Source of the DNA: Jimgerdemannia flammicorona
Lineage: Eukaryota > Mucoromycota > Endogonomycetes > Endogonales > Endogonaceae
DNA: 18,425 nt
Direction: 5' to 3'
Assembly (NCBI GenBank): GCA_003990745.1
Contig: RBNI01002465.1
Span: 1 to 18,425 of the forward strand
Positions 9,294-18,425 of the stretch are shown here, in pieces. The position numbers were made by a program, and so were the translations under genes. How positions within the stretch are numbered: position 1 is the first letter of the stretch; each line of letters starts with the position of its first letter. A model generated the notes under the pieces. It searched no databases. It saw only the letters and a program-made list of their open reading frames with translations, and was not told the origin of the DNA.

Positions 9294-12078
9294 ATGAACA
9301 GTACAATTAACATTTTTTCTTTGAATATGAATGGGTTATAGAGTTTGTTTCAATATTGAAACATTTTTGCTTGGCTAAAGGAATTGGAGGCCGATCTCTT
9401 TCTTTTGCAGGATATCAGATGTGAGGATGATTTGGATAGACTAGAATGGATAAAGGAATGAGGTAGTGAGATGGTTTGGAAGGGCAAGGTGGGGATTCTT
9501 GTCTAGAGGGGCAGAGGGGAGATACATACAAGATGTGAGGTGCTGAGGAGACAGACTGGTTTGGAGAGAGTGGATATGACCAGGTTGGGAGCCAGTTACA
9601 GTGGGTTCATGCCATTGCCCTATGGTATGGGGTGAGTATGTAGATTGAGTGAAGGGGCTTCAGGAGAGTGGGGCCCTCACAGAGGTGGGAGTAGATGTAC
9701 TTAGAGGGAACTTTAATATGGTCAGAGATGTACTGGTAGATAGAACTGATGGAGGGTGAGGGGCAGAGGGTAGGAGTGGAGGTCTAGAGATATGGGAGGG
9801 GGTAGAAAGACTAAGTGCTCTGGTAGATACTAACAGGGAGTTCTGGAGTAATAGGAGGGTGTATACACACTGGGCAGGTGGCCTGAAGACAAGGATTAAC
9901 TGGGTTCTGACAGCAGACTACTGGGGCTTGGATGTTGGAAAGTCATTGGAGGCTGAGTGGTGCCCATGGTCTGATCATTGGGGGCTGCTAGGATAGGGTC
10001 TTTTTGGGGAGAGTAGAGATGGGCCTGGAATTGGAATCTCAATTTCTCTTTATTGGATGATAAGGTGCTATAGAATGAGTGGGCTGAGGACATTCAGCTG
10101 CAGGTAGAGGGTTGGATACAGGAAGGTGTCCCAATTGGTGTCCAATAGATGAGGATGAAAGAGGCTACTAAGGTCTACTGGAGGGAGGCTGGCAAGATCG
10201 CTAGAAGATAGAGGAGGAAGAGGGTGATGTGGGTTTCTGCTAGATTGGCTAGGCTTCTGGAAGATTTGGCAGATCTGTTGGCCCTAGAGAGGGTGGAGGA
10301 CTGGAGATTGATGCAGGAAAAATTGGAGATTGGGGAGTTACAACAGAGTTGTGGGAGGAGAAAGAGGCACAGATGCAGAGTTTGGTGGCTTACTTATATT
10401 GGCAGGGGCTGGAGGAAGGGGAGAGGTCTTCTAAGTATCTCACAAGGGCTCTCCAGGCAAGGAGGGTAAAGTAGAGGTGGGAGGGGGTACTAGATTCTAA
10501 TAGTCTACTAGTGCATAGTATATAAGACATTCTCTGATCATTAAAGAAGAGGTGGAGTAGTTTGTGGAGTGAGAGAGAGAGTGGGGCTGATGCCATCACT
10601 ATTGACCATACTTTGGAGAATTGGTACCTACTATAAGCAGAAGAGTTGGGTAGCTTGGTGATGCCTGTACAGGAGGAGAAGATTCTCTAGATTCTTGCTA
10701 TGACTATACTGGGCATAGTACCAGGAGAGGATGGTTTGCTCTGAGACTTCTGGAAGAAGATGGTGAGAGTCTCTGAAATACTGAGAGAGCTGAGGGCACT
10801 CTGTAACTTGATACTACAGTCAGGGAGATGAGTGGGTGAGCAGGATCTAAGGCTGGTGGCACTGCTTTATAAGAATAAGAGCAGAAAGGAGGACTGGAAG
10901 AACTGGTGGCTGATCATACTTCTGGATATAGACAGAAAGTTGGTTACTAAGGTGGTGGTAGCAAGGTTGCAGAAGATGGCTCAGCAAATCTTGGGTGAGA
11001 AGCAGTGGGGCTTTGTAGGAGGCCAGTTTATTAGGAATGGCATAGCCTGGATACATGGAGGCATTGAAGGGATGCAAGCCTGTGGACTGGATAGGCATCT
11101 GATTTTCTTGGATCAGGAGAAGGTATATGACCAAATTTGATGAGTTTGGTTGAAGAAGGTATTAGATAGGATTGGCATCCCACACCAGTTCTACATGATA
11201 ATAGTCAGTCTACTAGAGGGGAGTAGAGCTGCTCTTATGTACAATGGACATTAAGGAGTGGCATACTCTCTGGGTAGAGGTGTTCCCCAGGGGGACCCAC
11301 TGTCCTCCATTCTGTATACTCTTTCTTTGGAGCCTCTGATGGATAGAATCAGGTAGAAGATGGGCTCTCAATATTCAGGATTGAGTGGAAAGTTGGAGCC
11401 TTTGCAGATGATATAGTGGTTGGTCTGGGTTCAATTACTGATGTAGAGGAACTCAAGGAGACTGTGGAGTGGTATGAGGTACACTCTGGAGCTCAACTCA
11501 ATTGGCATAAATGTGAAACAATGGTATTGAGCAATAGCTTGGTGGGAGGGGATGTCATTGGAACAATTGTTCCTATTAGAGAGGCAGTGTGATACTTGGG
11601 CATCTATCTGTCAGTATTTGGTCGGAGCAGAGGGTTACAATCTGAGAGGAGGTCCTGCAGAGTTGGGGTGGATAACACTTGTCTCTGACAGGGTATGTTT
11701 CAATTTTAAACATCTACTGGCTGCTGAAATTGTGGTATTTGGTTTATCACCTGGACCTTTTAGCCTGGGTGGTTAAGAGGCTATTGAAACTGACCAAGGG
11801 GTGAATCTGGGCTGAGAGAAGGAGTCAGATTAGCTGGGAAATCTTGTCTCTATCAGTGATGAGAGGGAGCCCTGAGCTGATTGACTTTCTAAAGAGGATG
11901 TACTGCCTGAGAGCATGGTGGTCGAAGAGAGCTGTGGAACTGAGAGGGGGTAGTTGGGTATCCCTGATGATAAAGATCTGAGAGATAAGGTCCTTGTCAA
12001 GAGGCTTTACAGAAGATCTACTGTCCTTGATTGGGCTTCAGAACAATGAGCACATATAGTATAAAGGCTTCTAGTAGG
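9294..12078 (+). pseudogene. LINE ORF2 (endonuclease and reverse transcriptase) remnant, copy C
   Basis: It begins at ATG 9294 with MNSTINIFSLNMNGL, like D, with a TAG at 9339-9341 in the same place as in D. Endonuclease blocks (LLQDIRCEDD, RTDGG, WCPWSDHW) and reverse transcriptase blocks (LLYKNKSRKEDWKNW, FLDQEKVYD, VPQGDPLSS, GAFADDIVVGL near 11396-11430) are readable, so the FADD catalytic pair is retained. Relative to D there is a 4-base insertion near 9530 and at least one further frameshift before 10830. The sequence stops at 12078 inside the region just before the knuckle and continues after D. Confidence 0.8.
12063..12078 (+). repeat. Left target-site duplication of copy D
   Basis: AAAGGCTTCTAGTAGG here matches AAAGGCTTTTAGTAGG at 17957-17972 with one C/T difference. 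Both lie in copy C sequence, and joining them restores the continuity of C ORF2. The target has AT directly before AAAGG, which suits a bottom-strand nick leaving a T-ended primer that can pair with poly(A). Confidence 0.85.
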
Positions 12079-12168
12079 CATCTATTCATCTCTTTCCAGT
12101 ACTATTCAGGTTACACAACCTTTGGAGAGCACTTACAACATCATTTTTGGAGAAAAGAGACTAACAAC
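12079..12168 (+). promoter_or_regulatory. 5' leader of copy D, probable internal promoter region
   Basis: These are the 90 bases between the TSD and the ORF1 start. LINEs carry their promoter inside the transcribed 5' end, so promoter function is expected here but no specific element is visible. C shares the last about 70 bases (TACAACC, then TTTTTGGAGAAA), which marks the conserved part. Confidence 0.4.
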
Positions 12169-14193
12169 ATGGTGACCGACAGGCAACCTGAGGTGCATAC
12201 TGGGCAGGGTGGCCCAAGCACTTTCGACTGGCAGCAGGTGGGGAGGGGTCCAGGCCTGGGGGGGGGTATGAGGGGGCTGCTGGCCAGTGGATGTGAAAGG
12301 GGTGGAGGAGGCGGTGGAGGCTCCGAATCTGGGAGGGCAAGCTTCACGGAGACAGTGAAGGGGAGGCAGCAGGCATCAGGGCTGGAGGGCTGGCTGAGGA
12401 GGGGCAAGGAGAATGAGAAGATGATAGTGCAGGGGGGAGCAGCCCTTGGAAGGGGGGGCAGTGGAGCTGGGGGAGTAGCAGCTGGGGGGAGCGTAACTGC
12501 TGATGGAGAGGGGACTGTCAATCTGGAAAAAAATCCAGATGTGATAGCTGATGATGAGGCTGAACAGCTGAGGCTTAGAAGACAAGGAGACTTGGTAGAT
12601 AGTGTGATGGGTCTGGCGGTGGCCCCGTTACTCAAAAAATCAATTTCGGCATTCGCAGTTACACTGTGCTTCCGGGGCCTAGCGGTGACAGCAAAAATAG
12701 TGCTGGGGCTTATCACTAAGCAGGTGGCAGGAGCTGCATCCGTGAAGTTTTTGAAGGGACTGGAGGGAGTGGAGGTAGGTTTTGAGGAGGTGGCACTATT
12801 GGAGGAGGTGCTGAAGGTTGGATTGGTGGTTGGTGAGATGTGTGTTCTGATGGCACATTGTCTGAAGTGGGATCCCAGGGTGGTCCAACTGCTGGTGAAA
12901 GGAGTACTGACGGTGATGGTAATGGAGATGAGAAAGAGGGTGGAGGACTTCATTGCGGAATATGGAGAGGTGGTGGATATCAGATTCAGGGTCTGGGAAG
13001 GGACCTTGCTCAGGACTGGTGACATGGATGTGAGGATTTGGCTGGCTGGGAAGGAAGCTACTGGGAAGGTGAGGGACTGGCCTTTGGCAATAGTCTTGGG
13101 AGCAATTTTGTGTAAGGTGATGAGGGTAAAGAAAAGTGAGGAGGAGGAGAAGGATTTATTGGAAGCACTAGAAGAGTTGGATGATGCTGTAGAGAGGCGA
13201 GCAAAGGCTTGGGCGGCTCTTATGGAGGCGATGCACTTGGAGGTGGTGGACAGAAAGCAGATTCAAGTGACCAAGGAGCAGTGGGAAAGGGCTCAGGGGT
13301 GGAAGAGACAGAAAGAGCTGCTGGCCAAGCTGGATAACAGACCACTGGGGAATGCAAGCAAGGTGAAGGGTGCTGGGAGAGCTGAAGCGAGTGTCTGGGC
13401 TGGCGAGGGGGAGGGGAAGGACAAGAAGGTGGCAGGAGAGGACAAAGAGAAGACTAGTAAGGATCCATATGCTGATGGCATGCTAGAGGTTTGAGAGGAG
13501 GACTGGGAGGGCTCCCCTACTCCTACCCCTCTTATCAGGCATGGCCTGGCTGCCTGAAACAGGGTGGTAGAAGATGTGCCAATGTGAGGAGCCCAGAGGG
13601 TACAATTCGGAGTTCTGGAGGTGGTGTATGGAGGACAGATGGTAGTAGCTGGTGAGGAGGAACTGGTGGATGTCCCAGAGGTATGGGATGAGTCTGCAAG
13701 TGCTGGAGCTGACACCACAATGTTGGAGGGAGGGAGGCTGGTGACTCCAGGGGGGAAGGAGGTGGGGAACTTACTTTGGATGTGTTGGATGATAAATAAC
13801 CTGGTGGCGGAAGAGTTGGGGGAGGTGGACTTGCAAGTGATGAGTGATGAGCACTGGGTGGGGATACTGCAGGGGGATGGAGTAATGAAGGCATTGAAGG
13901 TGGAAATTCTTGCAGTATACCTAGAGGAGGAAGGGTATGAGATGGATAAGGAGAGGGAGGCAGAGATGGCAGTCGTCACTGGGGAGAGGGCTGAATACTG
14001 CTGGAACAAGCGTCATGGACTACAGCTCTGGCAGGAGGTATGCATAGAATACCAAGAAGAGTTCGAGGAGAAGGCGGATGGAGAGATGAATGAACTGCTG
14101 GCTGGATTGGAGGCTCAGAGGGCCGAAGAGGAGGAGGTGGCTGTGGAATACAATCTGGACATGGTGCAGGAGGAGATGAGCATGGAGCAGTAG
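12169..14193 (+). pseudogene. LINE ORF1 (gag-like protein), copy D, 3 internal stops
   Basis: ATG 12169 is chosen because the ATG further upstream in the same frame (12031) lies in flanking copy C sequence, outside the element. The 674-codon frame has no indel. Residues 1-140 are Gly/Ser-rich and probably disordered. Residues about 150-340 form the best conserved core shared with C (VAPLLKK, VTAKIVLGLI, WDPRVVQLL, VRIWLAGKEAT). The rest is charged and Glu-rich, likely helical, ending EEMSMEQ. No CCHC zinc knuckle is seen, unlike many LINE ORF1 proteins. The stops are TGA at 13492-13494, 13555-13557 and 13585-13587. At the first and third, C has TGG (Trp). By family its role would be RNA binding and particle formation. 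A shortened 441-residue protein could still be made. Confidence 0.8.
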
Positions 14194-14223
14194 AGATCAA
14201 TCGCCAACATAACATATTTCATT

Positions 14224-17200
14224 ATGAACAGTACAACCAACATTTTTTCTTTAAACGTGAATAGGTTATAGGGTGCTGCTCGACGTAGGAACATTTTTAC
14301 TTGGATGAAGGGATTGGAGGCCAATCTCTTCCTCTTGCAGGATGTTAGGTGTGAGGATGATTTTGATAAGATGGAGTAGACAAAGGAATGGGGAGGTGTG
14401 GCAATTTGGAAGAGCAAGGTTGGGATTTTGGTTCGGAAAGGCAGAGGGGAGATACAGGATGTGAGGAGCTGGGGGGAGAGACTAGTCTGGGGTGAGTGGA
14501 TTTGTGCAGGCTGGAAGTCAGTTACAGTGGGCTCCTGCTACTGTTCTGCAGTATGGAGTGAGCGAGTAGAGTGGGTGAGAGGATTATAGAAGAGTGGAAG
14601 CCTTGTAGAGACAGGGGTGGACATGCTTGGGGGAGATTTTAATATGGTTCAGGATGCACTATTGGATAGAACAGATAGAGGATGAGGTGCTGAGAGCAGG
14701 AGTGGAGGACTGGTGGCATGGGAGGAGGTTGAAAGACTGAGTGCATTGGTAGACACTAGTAGGGAGTGCTGGGGGAATAGGAGGGTTTATACGCATTGGG
14801 CAGGGGGTCTGGGGACAAGAATCGATTGGATTCTGACAGCCAGCTGCTGGGGCCTAGATGTTTGGAAGTCACTGGAGGTGGAATGGTGTCCATGGTCGGA
14901 TCACTGGAGGCTTTTGAGACAGGGGTGCTTTGGGGGATGTGGGGATGGGCCTGGACATTGGTGCCTCAATTCCTCTTTATTAGATGACAAGACCTGGTGG
15001 GATGAGTGGGCTAAGGACATTCAGCTGAGAATGGAGAACTGGCAGCAGGAAGGTGCCTCAGTTGGGGTTCAGTGGATAAGGATGAAGAAGATGGCCAAGA
15101 TTTACTGGAGTGAGGCTGGCAAGGAGGCAGGGAAGCAGAGGAGGCATAGAGTGCATTGGGCTTCTACTAGATTGACTAGACTCTTGGAGGAGTGGGCGAG
15201 GTTGAGGATGTTGGAGAGAGAAGAAGATTGGAGGTTAATGAGGGTGAAAATGGAGATTGGGGAACTACAACAGGTGCTGCGGGAAGAGAAAGAGGCAAGG
15301 GTATAGAGCTTGGCAGCACGGCTCCACTGGCAGGATCTGGAGGAGAGGGAGAGGCCTTCCAAGTTTCTTACAAGAGCTCTCAGGGCAAGGCAGGTACAGC
15401 AACAGTGGGAAGAGGTATTGGACTCAGATGGTACACTGGTGCATGGTGTACAGGACATTCTTGGATCACTGAAGGAGAGATGGAGTAGATTGTGGAGTGA
15501 GGAGGAGGGTGGGGCAGATGCTGTGGCTATTGACTGAGCATTGGAGGATTGGCATCTGCCACAAGTTGAGGGGCTAGGTGACTTGATGATGCCTGTACAG
15601 GAAATTGAGATCCACCAGATTCTTGCTATGATGACACCAGGTATGGCACCTGGAGAGGATGGTCTGCCCTGGGACTTTTGGAAGTGAATGGTTGGAGTCC
15701 CAGGGGTGATGGGAGAGATGACAGCATTGTGCAATTTCATTCTACAGACCGGGAGGTGAGTGGGGGAGCAGGACCTTGGGCTGGTGATGCTGCTTTATAA
15801 AAACAAAGGAAGGAGGGAGGATTGGAAGAACTGGCGACCGATAATGTTGCTAGATATGGACAGAAAGTTGGTGACTAAGGTGGTGGTGGCAAGACTACAG
15901 AAGGTGGCCCAACAAGTCATGGGTATTGAGCAGAGGGAATTTGTGGGTGATTGGCTCATCAGGGATGGCACTGCCTGGGTACATGGAGTTATTGAAGGGG
16001 CAAGGGCCTGTGGACTGGATGGGCATCTAGTCTTCTTGGACCAGGAGAAGGCTTATGACTGAGTGTGAAGAGTCTGGCTGGCAAAAGTTTTAGATAGAAT
16101 GGGGGTTCTGACCCATTTCCAATCAGCTATGGTCAGCCTACTGGAAGGGAGTAGGGCAGTGCTCATGTGTAATGGGCATAGAGGAGTAGCTTTCCCCTTG
16201 GGTAGGGGGGTGCCCCAGGGGGACCCATTGTCCCCCATTTTGTATGCTCTTTCCCTGGAACCCTTTATGGATAGAATTAGGCAGAGGATAGAAGGACTCT
16301 CTGTCTTTGGCATAGGATGGAAAGTTGGGGCCTTTGCAGATGACATGGTGGTTGGTTTGGGTTTGATTGCTGATGTTGAGGAGCTCAAGAAGACGGTGGA
16401 GTGGTATGAGGAGAACTCTGGAGTGAAGCTGAATTGGCATAAGTGTGAAACAATAGTGCTCGGCAATGGTCTGGTGGGAGGGGAGGTTATAGGAACAATC
16501 ATCCCCACAGGTGAAGCAGTGCAGTACTTGGGCATCTATTTATTGGTCTATGGGTCAGTTCTGCCCAGGCTTTGGTGAGAGCAGAGGATTGGAATCTGGG
16601 AGGAGGCCCTGCAGAGTTGGGGGGGAAGACAATTTTCTCTGGCAGGATGGGTTTCGATTTTGAATGTCTACTGGCTGCCAAAGTTGTGGTATCTGGCATA
16701 TCATCTGGACTTCCTGGTCTGGGTGGTGAAGAGATTGGTGAAGTCAGTGAAGGGATGGATTTGGGCTGGGAGGCAGAGTCAGATTGGTTGGGAGACCTTG
16801 TCCCTACCAGTAGAGAGAGGTGGTCTTGGGCTGGTTGACTTTCCAAAATGGTTACACTGCTTGTGAGCATGGTGGCTAAAGAGGGCAGTGGAATTGAGAG
16901 GAGGTGGTTGGGTTCCTCTGCTACAGAAGATCTGGGAGAGGCGGTCATCACCAAGGGGCTCGACTGACGATCCCCTCTCATTGGTTGGACTTCAGAGTAC
17001 GAAGCAACTGCAATATAAAGGATTTTGGTGGGGGATAGCAGATGGGGTGCACTGTATTGGAATTTGTTGGCAGGGGAATGAAGGGGAGGAGGATTGGGAC
17101 TCAGCGATGTGGAGATGGGATCGTATACTGCTAGATGGCACTCCTTTAATTGAGTTCGACATTGGTGATAGAATGGAATACCAAAGGGGACCGGGCCAGG

Positions 17201-17880
17201 ATCTATGGCCTAGCAGTTGGCAAGGAGTCGGAATTGGTGAAGAGTGGGACTGGCATGGTGTTTGGACCTGGAGTGCCACAGTGAGAAAGTGGATGCCGCC
17301 AAAGTACTGAGTAGTCTGGTGGCACATGCTGCAGAGAAATGTTATGCTCAACTTTCGCTCAGGGCACCTTATCATAGGAGGTTGCTTCCACTGCAAGGAA
17401 TGCCATAATGTAGGGCAGGAGGGGGGTTATATACAGATACCTGAACATTGGCTAGGAGAGTGTGAGGTGTTGGGGGATTTTTGGCAGACAATTGGGGAGC
17501 ACTTGAGAGTACAGCGTAGGAGAGATGAAGTATGGGGGAGGTGGGAGGACTTGAGGGATAGATTGGTAGGGGAGATAGGGAAGGAGTGGATTACTTTGGA
17601 CTGGGCATTGGCTATTTGGATAGGGCTGGCCAGTCACTGGCTATTTGTTTTTGAGGATGGGAGCTGATAGGGCTTGGGGGACCAGTTGATGCGGTGGCAT
17701 AGGCTTATGGAAGACACCTTAACAGGCTGGTGGCTTGGTTGGGGGCTGCAGGGTGGTTGGAGGCACTGCTTAGTGGAGAAAATTTGTGGACAGAGTAGGG
17801 GGAGAGTTGGTATAGTTGGTAGGAGGGTGATCTTTATTCATGAGGAGGGGGGGAGGAGCACCCCTATGGGGATTGGGTAG
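14224..17880 (+). pseudogene. LINE ORF2 (APE endonuclease, reverse transcriptase, Cys/His knuckle), copy D
   Basis: It starts at ATG 14224, 30 bases after the ORF1 stop, and keeps one frame for 1218 codons. APE endonuclease: SLNVN (9-13), LLQD (37-40; the usual Glu is Asp), GDFN (137-140), RIDWIL (199-204), SDH (225-227). Reverse transcriptase: LLYKNKGRREDWKNWRP (about 523-539), FLDQEKAYD with catalytic D606, VPQGDPLSP (663-671), FADD (704-707). The zf-RVT-like knuckle is C1057-x2-C1060-x14-H1075-x4-C1080. No RNase H domain was recognised. There are 15 internal stops: TAG at 14269, 14377, 14587, 15304 and 17668; TGA at 14683, 15535, 15685, 15757, 16060, 16066, 16576, 16864, 17308 and 17665. 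Where other copies keep a sense codon it is usually Gln, Trp or Arg. It is not functional. Confidence 0.85.
17861..17871 (+). other. 3'-end hairpin CCCCTATGGGG (copy D)
   Basis: This is identical to 612-622 in copy A and equivalent to CCCTCTAGGG (reverse complement) in copy E. It lies just before the ORF2 stop codon, after a G-run. It is a possible recognition structure for the reverse transcriptase; this is inferred from other LINE families. Confidence 0.4.
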
Positions 17881-17916
17881 TGAGTGGTGATGATGTATAC
17901 TTATTCATAGACTGGT

Positions 17917-17922
17917 AATAAA
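17917..17922 (+). promoter_or_regulatory. AATAAA polyadenylation signal (copy D)
   Basis: AATAAA lies 20 bases before the poly(A) tract, in the context GGTAATAAAGGCGGAG, matching copy A (AGTAATAAAGACAGAG). Confidence 0.75.
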
Positions 17923-17942
17923 GGCGGAGTCCAAGTGACTAT

Positions 17943-17959
17943 AAAAAAAAAAAAAAAAA
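17943..17959 (+). repeat. Poly(A) tail of copy D
   Basis: Seventeen A follow AAGTGACTAT. The last three may belong to the TSD (AAAGGCTT), so the boundary between tail and target is ambiguous by three bases. Confidence 0.85.
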
Positions 17960-17972
17960 GGCTTTTAGTAGG
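17957..17972 (+). repeat. Right target-site duplication of copy D
   Basis: AAAGGCTTTTAGTAGG is the partner of 12063-12078. The sequence continues as copy C (GGGTATTGAATAGGG), matching D near 17034. Confidence 0.85.
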
Positions 17973-18410
17973 GGGTATTGAATAGGGTACACTACATTGG
18001 AATTCATTAGAGAAGAAATAAAGGGGAGCTATCTTGGGACTCAGTAATGTAGAGATAGAACCAAGTGCTGCTAAGAAGTATTCCTCTAATTGATTTTGAT
18101 ATTAGTGATAGGGTTGAGTACCAGAGAGGGTTAGGACAGAATTTGTGGCCCAGTGGATAGCAGTTGGCAGGTATTGGCAAGGAGTGGAACTGGAATGATA
18201 TCTGGGCCTAGAGTGCTGAGATAAGGCAGTAGCTACCACTGAAGTACTGAGTGGTCTAGTGGTGTATAGTGCAGAGGAATATCATGCTTAACTTTTACTT
18301 AGGCCACCTTGTAGAGGGGGGAAGCTTTGACTGTAAGGAGTGCTATAATATAGGACAGGAAGGGGGATTTGTGCAGATACCAGAACATTGGCTGGGAGAG
18401 TATGAGGTAC
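17973..18410 (+). pseudogene. LINE ORF2 C-terminal remnant, continuation of copy C
   Basis: This continues copy C ORF2 after insertion D. It corresponds to D from about 17034 to about 17473 and reaches the Cys/His knuckle (GSFDCKECYN, with the first Cys of D replaced by Ser, then PEHWLGEYEV, where the last Cys of the knuckle has become Tyr). Several TAG and TGA stops are present. The match ends at 18410, directly before the poly(T), short of the expected 3' end. Confidence 0.8.
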
Positions 18411-18425
18411 TTTTTTTTTTTTTTT
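18411..18425. repeat. Poly(T) run at the window edge
   Basis: Fifteen T interrupt copy C inside ORF2, where D continues with GTTGGGGGAT. This could be the poly(A) tail of another LINE inserted on the minus strand, or an assembly edge. The window alone cannot decide. Confidence 0.5.

Larger units (their letters stand above)
7160..12078 (+). mobile_element. LINE copy C, near full length, split by copy D
   Basis: C aligns with D from D's 5' end (shared ATTCAG, then TACAACC, at 7186 and 12107) through ORF1, the short gap and most of ORF2. It stops at 12078, where D is inserted, and resumes at 17957-18410 in the same orientation. The 5' boundary is approximate (7155-7185), because the first about 25 bases are only weakly alike. 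C has about five CpG dinucleotides in 4.9 kb, whereas D has that many in most 400-base stretches of ORF1. Small indels and many stops show that it is older than D, as the nesting requires. Confidence 0.85.
12079..17956 (+). mobile_element. LINE copy D, full length, nested inside copy C
   Basis: A complete 5.88-kb two-ORF non-LTR retrotransposon: a 90-base leader, ORF1, a 30-base gap, ORF2, a short 3' UTR with AATAAA, and poly(A). It is bounded by a 16-bp TSD and inserted in the same orientation into ORF2 of copy C. It keeps many CpG sites that C has lost, and both ORFs keep their frame, so it is the youngest insertion seen. It is nevertheless inactive: ORF1 has 3 and ORF2 has 15 internal stops. 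Motifs such as LDQEKAYD and PQGDPLSP suggest an L1/Tx1-like affiliation; clade assignment would need a tree. Confidence 0.9.

Noticed and set aside
12031..12168. A longer ORF1 start at ATG 12031 in copy D
   Set aside because: Bases 12031-12078 belong to the flanking copy C and the TSD. The true element begins at 12079, and C aligns at the position of ATG 12169.
12141..13025. A 294-codon open frame on the minus strand, rich in Ser, Pro and Thr
   Set aside because: It is the complement of the well-conserved ORF1 of copy D. The GC-rich, Gly/Glu-coding plus strand gives few stops on the other strand. The matching minus frame in C is not preserved over the same length.
12169..17880. A variant genetic code in which TGA or TAG is read as an amino acid
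   Set aside because: The stops fall where other copies have Trp, Gln, Arg or His, with no single meaning, and TGG, CAG and CGA are also used normally. Mutation explains them better.
14224..17880. Assignment of the LINE to the Tad clade because the genome looks fungal
   Set aside because: The boxes LDQEKAYD and PQGDPLSP look more like L1/Tx1-type elements, and no RNase H was seen. The clade is left open.

Overview
This window is eukaryotic repeat DNA, most likely from a filamentous fungus, although the species cannot be fixed. There are no bacterial-type genes, no tRNA or rRNA, and no intact host gene. Almost everything derives from one family of non-LTR retrotransposon (LINE), in five recognisable copies called A to E here. 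The evidence is an APE-type endonuclease, a LINE reverse transcriptase (PQGDPLSP and FADD boxes), a C-terminal Cys/His knuckle, an AATAAA signal, poly(A) tails and target-site duplications (TSDs). The box LDQEKAYD is closer to L1/Tx1-like elements, including the fungal Deceiver-type ones, than to Tad; this is from memory, not from a search. CpG sites are almost gone from the old copies, as in genomes that methylate repeats at CpG.

Layout. 1-753: a short 3' copy (A) with a 60-base poly(A). 754-2228: an AT-rich decayed protein gene (L). 2229-2915: a 5'-truncated LINE (E, minus strand) bounded by a 15-bp TSD. 2931-about 4400: a second, inverted copy of the same decayed gene (R). About 4405-7155: a 3' part of a LINE (B, minus strand) with a destroyed polymerase site. 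About 7160-12078: a near-complete but decayed LINE (C, plus strand). 12079-17956: a full-length younger LINE (D, plus strand) inserted into ORF2 of C, with a 16-bp TSD. 17957-18410: C resumes. 18411-18425: poly(T) at the window edge.

D is the reference copy. It has a 90-base 5' leader, ORF1 (12169-14193, 674 codons), a 30-base gap, ORF2 (14224-17880, 1218 codons) and a 62-base 3' UTR. Both reading frames are free of indels but carry 3 and 15 internal stops, all TGA or TAG. In a live element ORF1 would make an RNA-binding protein, and ORF2 would nick the target and copy the RNA there (target-primed reverse transcription). No copy here can encode an intact ORF2 protein.

The most interesting items are: the unrecognised coding family present as inverted copies L and R; the nearly identical 5' ends of copies A and E, which suggest a defined short non-autonomous derivative; stops shared by C and D; and the CpG-loss gradient that orders the insertions in time.
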